In this document: positions 58,377-64,000 of the stretch, one piece after another
How the letters are laid out: each line of letters begins with the position of its first letter
Position numbering within the stretch: the stretch's first letter is position 1
Source: Methylobacterium sp. J-068
GTDB taxonomy: Bacteria; Pseudomonadota; Alphaproteobacteria; Rhizobiales; Beijerinckiaceae
NCBI RefSeq assembly: GCF_022829445.1
Contig: NZ_JAKSXY010000031.1
Coordinates: forward strand, 1-64,000
Direction: 5' to 3'
Length of the DNA: 64,000 nt
The notes under the pieces: model-generated
What the model saw: only the letters and a program-made list of their open reading frames with translations
The model's database searches: none
What the model was told of the DNA's origin: nothing
Translations under genes and position numbers: made by a program

Positions 58377-59672
58377 ATGAACCAGCACTTCGCCACGCAC
58401 GGCGCCTCACCCGACCTCAAGATCACGAAGCTCGACAACGGAGTCACCGTCGTCACCGAGGCGATGCCCGGCGTGGCCACCGCGACCCTCGGCGTCTGGG
58501 TCGGCGCGGGCTCGCGCCACGAGCGCGCGGACGAGGGCGGCCTCAGCCACCTCATCGAGCACATGGCCTTCAAGGGCACCCGGACCCGCTCGGCCCGGCG
58601 GATCGCCGAGGACATCGAGAATGTCGGCGGCGACATCAACGCCGCCACCAGCGCCGAAGGCACGAGCTACACGGCGCGCGTGCTCGGCGAGGATGCGGGC
58701 GTCGCCCTCGACGTCATCGGCGACATCCTCACCGACTCGGTGTTCGACGCAGGCGAACTCGCTCGCGAGAAGAGCGTGATCCTGCAGGAATACGCGGCCA
58801 TCGAGGATACGCCGGACGACGTCGTCTACGAGGCCTTCACGGAGGCCGCGTTCCCGAACCAGCCCATGGGTCGCCCGATCATCGGCACGCCGGAGACGAT
58901 CAACAGCTTCGATCGCACGGCGATCGAGGCCTACATCGCGCGCGAGTATACGCCCGACCGCATCGTGCTCGCGGCGGCCGGCGCCATCTCCCACGACCGG
59001 ATCGTGGAAGCGGCGCAGCGCGACTTCGGGGCCCTGAAGCCGACCCGCCCGCCGGAGACGGTGCCGGGCGTCTATGGCGGCGGTGAGAAGCGCCTGCCCA
59101 AGAAGCTCGAACAGGCCAACGTCGTCCTTGGCCTGCCGGGCCTCTCGTTCCGCGACGAGAACTACTACGCCCTGCACATGTTCGCGCAGGTGCTCGGCGG
59201 CGGACTGACTTCGCGCCTCTGGCACGAGGTGCGCGAGACGCGCGGCCTCGCCTACGAGATCCAATCCTTCCACTGGTCGTTCTACGATTGCGGCCTGTTC
59301 GGCATCGGCGCCGGCACCTCCGGCGGCGACCTCGCCGAACTCGTGGACGTGACCCTGGAGGCGACCATCCGGGCGGCGGCGGACGCCGACACGGTCGAGG
59401 TGGCGCGCGCCAAGGCGCAGCTGAAGGTCGCGCTGCTCTCGGCCCTGGAGACACCGGGCGGGCGCATCGAGCGGAACGCCCGCCAGATCCTGGCCTGGGG
59501 CCGGGTCATCCCCGCGAGCGAGGTGATCGCCAAGGTCGATGCCGTGACGGTCGAGGATGTCCGCGCGGCCGGCAAGCGCCTTCTGACGGGGGCGCCGACC
59601 CTGGCGGCGATCGGGCCGATCATGAAGCTGCCGGGCCTCGATCGCATCTCGGCGACACTGCGGGCCGCGTGA
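58377..59672 (+). CDS. M16 family zinc peptidase
   Basis: The 431-residue protein has the inverted zinc motif HLIEH at 58-62 and the partner glutamate region (QEYAAIEDTPDDVVYEAF) about 80 residues later. The C-terminal inactive-like half has GLAYEIQSFHWSFYDCGLFGI. It resembles the processing-peptidase-like proteases of alphaproteobacteria, with one active domain in a single chain. The substrate is unknown. Coupled to thrC. Confidence 0.92.
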   Translation: MNQHFATHGASPDLKITKLDNGVTVVTEAMPGVATATLGVWVGAGSRHERADEGGLSHLIEHMAFKGTRTRSARRIAEDIENVGGDINAATSAEGTSYTARVLGEDAGVALDVIGDILTDSVFDAGELAREKSVILQEYAAIEDTPDDVVYEAFTEAAFPNQPMGRPIIGTPETINSFDRTAIEAYIAREYTPDRIVLAAAGAISHDRIVEAAQRDFGALKPTRPPETVPGVYGGGEKRLPKKLEQANVVLGLPGLSFRDENYYALHMFAQVLGGGLTSRLWHEVRETRGLAYEIQSFHWSFYDCGLFGIGAGTSGGDLAELVDVTLEATIRAAADADTVEVARAKAQLKVALLSALETPGGRIERNARQILAWGRVIPASEVIAKVDAVTVEDVRAAGKRLLTGAPTLAAIGPIMKLPGLDRISATLRAA

Positions 59673-59809
59673 CCCGACACGGTCCGGCTTGTTTTGGCCG
59701 CAAAGGCGGGCGATCGAGGCCGCTCGGCGCCACGGTTAGGAAACGGTGAACGTCTTCATGTAGGGCACCCCCCGCGCCTTGCCCGCGGAGGAACCCGCCG
59801 ATACGACTG

Positions 59810-62779
59810 ATGCCCCGGCTCAGCCGTATCCTGCCGTCCCCTCTCCTCGACCATGCCCCGCCCGGCCGGAACACTCGCCCGTTGCGCAGAATCGCTCCCG
59901 TCACCCTCGCCGTCCTGTCGGCCTTCATCGCAGCTTTGCTGGGTGTCCTGGCCGCCGGCGTGCCGGCCCAGGCCGTCGAGGCGGTGCGCGTCACTCCGGA
60001 TGCCTCGGCGATCGACCTCACGCCGATGATCGAGCGCTATCGCTCGGACGGCGACCTCATCCAGATCTCGACGGCGCCGGGCAAGGACGGCATCGTCCGC
60101 CGCATCGTCGTCAAGGCCCGCGACGCGGGAGCGCGGCCCGACTGGATGGTCTTCGCCCTGACCAACGACACGGACGAGCAGGTCGACCGCGTCCTGGTCG
60201 CCCCGCATTTCCGCCTCGTCGGCTCGGGCGTGATCTGGCCCGATCTCGGCGGCTCGCGCATCGCGGCGATCACCGCGAGCCAGGGCATCCGGCCCGAGCG
60301 CGACGAGAACCCGGAATCCGACCAGTTCGTCATCACCCTCGATCCCGGCTCGACCGTCACCTACGTGGCAGAGTTGCGCGGGCCCAACATCCCGCAGGTC
60401 TACCTCTGGGATCAGGAGGCCTACCGCAAGAAGTCCACGGGGCTGACGCTCTACAAGGGCATCATCATCGGCATCGCGGGGCTGCTCGCCCTGTTCCTCA
60501 CCATCATCTTCGTGGTCAAGGGCGCGATCATCTTCCCCGCCGCCGCCTCCCTCGCCTGGGCGGTGCTGGCCTATGCGTGCATCGATTTCGGCTTCCTGCA
60601 GCGGGTCTTTCCCATCACGGAGGTGGCCGAGCGGGTCTACCGGGCCTCGACCGAGGCGGTGCTGGGCGCGACCCTGCTGGTCTTCCTGTTCGCCTATCTC
60701 AACCTCAGCCGCTGGCACGTGCGCTACAGCCACGTCGCGATCATCTGGCTCCTGTTCCTCGCCTGCCTCGTCGGGCTCGCGGTGTTCGATCCGCCCGTGG
60801 CGGCCGGCGTCGCGCGCATCTCCATCGCGGCGGTGGCCGGCGTCGGCCTGCTGCTCATCGTCTACCTCGCGGCGCATAACGGCTACGACCGGGCGATCCT
60901 GCTGGTCCCGACCTGGTGCCTGCTCCTCGTCTGGGTCGTGGCGGCGGGCTTCGCCATCACGGGCCAGATCGGCAGCGACCTCGTACAGCCGGCGCTCATC
61001 GGCGGCCTCGTCCTCATCGTGATGCTGATCGGCTTCACGGTCATGCAGCACGCCTTCGCGGGCGGCGGCCTCACCCACGCCCTCGTCTCGGACACCGAGC
61101 GGCGCGCCCTCGCGCTGACGGGTGCGGGCGACGTGGTGTTCGACTGGGACGTCCCGGGCGACCGGGTCTTCGCCGGCCAGGAGATCGAAGGGCAGCTCGG
61201 CCTGCGGCGCGGTGCCCTCGAGGGGCCGGCCGCGAACTGGCTCGGCCTCGTCCATCCCTTCGACGTGGAGCGCTACTCGGCGGCCCTCGACACGGTGATC
61301 GAGGAGCGGCGCGGCCGCATCGTCCACGATTTCCGCCTGCGCTCCACGGCGGGCCCCTATTTCTGGTACCGCCTCAAGGCGCGCCCGGTGATCGGCTCGG
61401 ACGGCGAGGTCATCCGCATCGTCGGCACGATCAGCGACGTCACGGAAGTGAAGACCGCCGAGGAGCGCCTGCTCCACGACGCCGTGCACGACAGCCTCAC
61501 CGGCCTGCCGAACCGCGAGCTCTTCTACGACCGGCTCGATGCCGCGTTGGCCTTCGCGAGCCAGGATCCGCGCCTCAAGCCGACGACGATCGCCCTCGAC
61601 ATCGACCGGTTCAAGGCGATCAACGAGGCCATCGGGCTCTCGGCGGGCGATTCCATCCTGCTCACCCTGTCGCGCCGCCTCGGCCGCCTGCTGCGCCCGC
61701 AGGACACGCTGGCCCGGGTCGCCGGGGACGAGTTCGCCCTGATCCTGCTGTCAGAGCGCGAGCCCGACCGCATCCTCGCCTTCGCGGAGATGATCCGCAA
61801 AGCGATCGCGACGCCCATCACCTACGCCGATCGCGAGATCTTCCTCACCGTCTCGGTCGGCATCGCCCTGTACGAGGGCGGCGCCAACCTGAAGCGCGAG
61901 GAGGTGTTCAAGAACGCCGAGATGGCGATGATCCAGGCCAAGCGCGGCGGCGGCGACCGGACGGAAGTGTTCCGCGCCACCATGCGCAACGAGCGCAGCG
62001 ACCGCCTGATGCTGGAAGCGGACCTGCGCCGCGCGCTGGAGCGCAACGAGATCAAGGTGCTGTTCCAGCCCATCGTCCGCCTGGAGGATCGCACCGTGGC
62101 GGGCTTCGAGACCCTGCTGCGCTGGGACCATCCGAAGCTCGGCCGCATCACGCCCGCGACCTTCCTGCCGATCGCCGAGGAGAGCGGCTTCATCGTCAAC
62201 CTGGGCATCTACGCCCTGGAGCGCACGGCCCTGGAACTCGCCGCCTGGCAGCGCTCCCTCGACGTCGAGCCACCGATCTTCGCCTCCGTCAACCTCTCGT
62301 CGCGCCAGCTCCTGCGCCACGACCTCCTGCACGACGTCAAGACGATCCTCGCCCGCTCCGGCGTGATCCCGGGGTCGCTCAAGCTGGAGATGACCGAGAG
62401 CCTGGTCATGGAGAATCCGGAATACGCCGCGCAGATGCTCCACCGCATCCACGATCTCGGCGCCGGCCTGTCGCTCGATGATTTCGGCACGGGTTACTCG
62501 GCGCTCTCCTACCTCCAGCGCTTCCCCTTCGACACGATCAAGATCGACCAGTCCTTCGTGCGCCAGATCGGCACCGGCCAGACCGCGATCCTCCGCTCGA
62601 TCGTGAAGATGGCGCAGGAACTCGGGCTCTCGATCATCGCCGAAGGCGCGGAGTCCGAGGCCGATACGCAAGCGTTGTTCGAGCTCGGCTGCGAGTATGC
62701 GCAGGGATTCGCGTTCGGCGAACCAATGTCCATGCTTCAGGCCCGACAGTTGTTGGGCGCCGCACCGGAAGCAGCCTGA
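59810..62779 (+). CDS. Membrane sensor with 7TM, PAS, GGDEF and EAL domains
   Basis: This 989-residue protein has a signal-like helix, a periplasmic beta-rich domain (7TMR-DISM type, about 50-200), seven membrane helices (about 215-420), a PAS domain (about 430-545), a GGDEF domain with AGDEF, and an EAL domain. The EAL signature is altered to ETLLRW, with FGTGYS, KIDQSF and AEGAES. The cyclase motif is near-canonical, and the EAL Glu is retained. It probably makes and/or degrades cyclic-di-GMP in response to an envelope signal. GGAGGAA lies 16 bases before ATG 59810, a slightly long spacing. Confidence 0.88.
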   Translation: MPRLSRILPSPLLDHAPPGRNTRPLRRIAPVTLAVLSAFIAALLGVLAAGVPAQAVEAVRVTPDASAIDLTPMIERYRSDGDLIQISTAPGKDGIVRRIVVKARDAGARPDWMVFALTNDTDEQVDRVLVAPHFRLVGSGVIWPDLGGSRIAAITASQGIRPERDENPESDQFVITLDPGSTVTYVAELRGPNIPQVYLWDQEAYRKKSTGLTLYKGIIIGIAGLLALFLTIIFVVKGAIIFPAAASLAWAVLAYACIDFGFLQRVFPITEVAERVYRASTEAVLGATLLVFLFAYLNLSRWHVRYSHVAIIWLLFLACLVGLAVFDPPVAAGVARISIAAVAGVGLLLIVYLAAHNGYDRAILLVPTWCLLLVWVVAAGFAITGQIGSDLVQPALIGGLVLIVMLIGFTVMQHAFAGGGLTHALVSDTERRALALTGAGDVVFDWDVPGDRVFAGQEIEGQLGLRRGALEGPAANWLGLVHPFDVERYSAALDTVIEERRGRIVHDFRLRSTAGPYFWYRLKARPVIGSDGEVIRIVGTISDVTEVKTAEERLLHDAVHDSLTGLPNRELFYDRLDAALAFASQDPRLKPTTIALDIDRFKAINEAIGLSAGDSILLTLSRRLGRLLRPQDTLARVAGDEFALILLSEREPDRILAFAEMIRKAIATPITYADREIFLTVSVGIALYEGGANLKREEVFKNAEMAMIQAKRGGGDRTEVFRATMRNERSDRLMLEADLRRALERNEIKVLFQPIVRLEDRTVAGFETLLRWDHPKLGRITPATFLPIAEESGFIVNLGIYALERTALELAAWQRSLDVEPPIFASVNLSSRQLLRHDLLHDVKTILARSGVIPGSLKLEMTESLVMENPEYAAQMLHRIHDLGAGLSLDDFGTGYSALSYLQRFPFDTIKIDQSFVRQIGTGQTAILRSIVKMAQELGLSIIAEGAESEADTQALFELGCEYAQGFAFGEPMSMLQARQLLGAAPEAA

Positions 62780-62912
62780 AGATCAGGCATCCCGAAGCGA
62801 GCGTGATCCGCAGGATCACATTAAAGCTCCCTTAACCATGATCCGCCATCGTCCAATCCGAGAACGGGTGCGGACGGCAGGGCGCGAGCGCAGGCCGGCG
62901 GGAGATGGCGTG

Positions 62913-63242
62913 ATGACGCAGGCTGCGTTGCGGATCGTGGACGATGAGTTCGACACCAGCATCGTCCGACGCCTGATGGCTCGGCCGCTGCGGGTGGTCG
63001 CCGAGGTCGCCCCGACCGGCTCCGAGCCCGAGGCCGCTTCCGTCGCCGCCACGGAGCTGTCGCGCCTGAAGGCGGAAGTCATGGTCATGAAGGCCGTGCT
63101 CGGCGCCGAGCGTCGCGAGAGCGAGCGCCTCCGGGCCTGCCTCACCCGAATGGACGATCCCGAGACGCTGTCGCCCGAGGCGCGGGCCGTGCGCGACCGC
63201 TGGGCGGCCCTCGTCGACTTGATCCTGCAGGCGCCGCACTGA
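62913..63242 (+). CDS. Small coiled-coil protein, function unknown
   Basis: The 109-residue soluble product has a helical, charged middle (ATELSRLKAEVMVMKAVLGA, then ERRESERLRACLTRM) likely to form a coiled coil. I recognise no family. ATG 62913 follows GGGAG by eight bases; an in-frame ATG at 62838 would add an Arg-rich stretch. It lies between the c-di-GMP protein and the reductase at 63307, on the same strand. Confidence 0.55.
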   Translation: MTQAALRIVDDEFDTSIVRRLMARPLRVVAEVAPTGSEPEAASVAATELSRLKAEVMVMKAVLGAERRESERLRACLTRMDDPETLSPEARAVRDRWAALVDLILQAPH

Positions 63243-63306
63243 CGCCGCGCGAGCGGACCCAGGCGACCTCCACCCTTCCCATCTCTCCCCGACACGAAGG
63301 ACGACC

Positions 63307-64000
63307 ATGAGCGCCCGCTGCTCGCTCGTCGTCAACGGCAAGTCCGTGCGCTGCTCGACCGGCGATACGCCGTTGGAGGCCGCCCTTGCCGATGGGATGA
63401 TCGCTCCCAGTCCCGGTCTGAACGGACAGGGTGCCGCCCCCGCGCCGCGCCGGGCGCAGAGCCGCGCGCACCGCAGCGAGTCGGTGAAGCTCTCGCTGCC
63501 GCGCGCGGCCGCCATCGAGGCGCCGCGCCCCTCCGCATTGCCGACCCGGCCCGCCGCCGCGCAGAAGCGCACCGGCACCGTGACCGAAGTCACGGCCCTC
63601 GGCCCGCACACCGTCGAGGTCGTGGTGACGATCACGCGGCGGCTGGCCCTGGAGCCGGGCCACCAGGTGGTCGTGACGTTCGAAGGCTTCGCGCCCGTCA
63701 CCCTGAGCCCGACCCTGCGCGTCGACGGGTCGGCGGAACTCAACGAACTCGTCTTTCACCTGCGCCTCGAAAGGGATGGCACCGGTCTCGGCCACGCCTT
63801 CGGCGAGGCGATCGGCCTCGACCATCCCGTGAAGGTGAAGGGTCCCGTCGGCCGTGGCTACTACCGTCCGGGCAGCGGGCGCCTGGTTCTCGTCGCCGCC
63901 GAGACGGGCTTCGCGCCGATCTGGTCGATCGCCCGCGCGGCGCGCTACATCGATCCCGCGCGCGAGATCACCCTGATGGTCGGTGCCCGCGATCCCCTCG
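63307..64000 (+). CDS. FAD/NAD-binding oxidoreductase, N-terminal part (partial)
   Basis: The gene runs off the window after 231 codons. Residues 1-35 look like the start of a plant-type ferredoxin (SLVVNGKSVRCSTGDTPLEAAL), but the four cluster cysteines are absent; a Pro/Ala-rich linker follows. From about 95 on, GTVTEVTALGPHTVEVVVTI, GRGYYRP and LVLVAAETGFAPIWSIARAA match an FNR-type FAD domain and the start of the NAD(P) domain. So it is a reductase with a vestigial ferredoxin module. AAGGA lies before ATG 63307. Confidence 0.72.
   Translation, partial: MSARCSLVVNGKSVRCSTGDTPLEAALADGMIAPSPGLNGQGAAPAPRRAQSRAHRSESVKLSLPRAAAIEAPRPSALPTRPAAAQKRTGTVTEVTALGPHTVEVVVTITRRLALEPGHQVVVTFEGFAPVTLSPTLRVDGSAELNELVFHLRLERDGTGLGHAFGEAIGLDHPVKVKGPVGRGYYRPGSGRLVLVAAETGFAPIWSIARAARYIDPAREITLMVGARDPL

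Overview
The window is GC-rich, gene-dense DNA with strong codon bias and no rRNA, tRNA, insertion sequence, prophage or CRISPR array that I could see. The gene content points to a methylotrophic or related Rhizobiales alphaproteobacterium, most likely Methylobacterium/Methylorubrum: a hopanoid operon, a soluble NAD-linked molybdenum formate dehydrogenase (fdsGBACD), an FdhF/YdeP-type second formate-dehydrogenase-like enzyme, and the alphaproteobacterial cox cluster ending in SURF1, thrC and an M16 peptidase. The genus is inferred from content and order, not from a search.

Layout. 1-7395: end of dxs (isoprenoid precursor), a terminator-like hairpin, then hpnA-hpnC-hpnD-hpnE-shc-hpnG, which take farnesyl diphosphate to squalene, to hopene and on to extended hopanoids. 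7416-10084: a DUF6502/DUF5666 pair facing two tiny membrane proteins across a promoter region with three copies of one inverted-repeat motif. 10085-13042: an HD-GYP response regulator and a Crp/Fnr regulator with a coupled small protein. 13637-21717: a complete dipeptide-type ABC importer followed by an amidase and a PuuE-like deacetylase. 21892-26730: a sugar locus (PIG-L deacetylase and four glycosyltransferases) built from two converging operons. 27171-30431: a small exported protein, a second HD-GYP protein, and class II DAHP synthase.

30672-40359 (minus strand): a stand-alone sigma-70 region 1.1-like protein, the FdhF/YdeP oxidoreductase, gltD, a VapB/VapC-type toxin-antitoxin pair lodged between gltD and gltB, and gltB. 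40994-41923 is a proline-rich exported protein. 42020-49169 (minus strand) is the formate dehydrogenase operon with a LysR gene upstream. 49583-56379 (plus strand) is the aa3-type cytochrome c oxidase operon with assembly factors (CtaB, a CoxF-like peptide, CtaG, DUF983, SURF1), followed by DUF4864, thrC and an M16 peptidase. The end holds a GGDEF/EAL membrane sensor, a coiled-coil protein and the start of an FAD/NAD reductase cut by the window edge.

Together: formate oxidation (fds, and perhaps the YdeP-like enzyme) supplies NADH, the cox cluster supplies the terminal oxidase, gltBD supplies glutamate, and three HD-GYP or GGDEF/EAL proteins suggest active cyclic-di-GMP signalling. The most unusual parts are the DUF6502/DUF5666 locus with its repeated operator, the free-standing sigma-1.1 domain, and the toxin-antitoxin pair inside gltBD.
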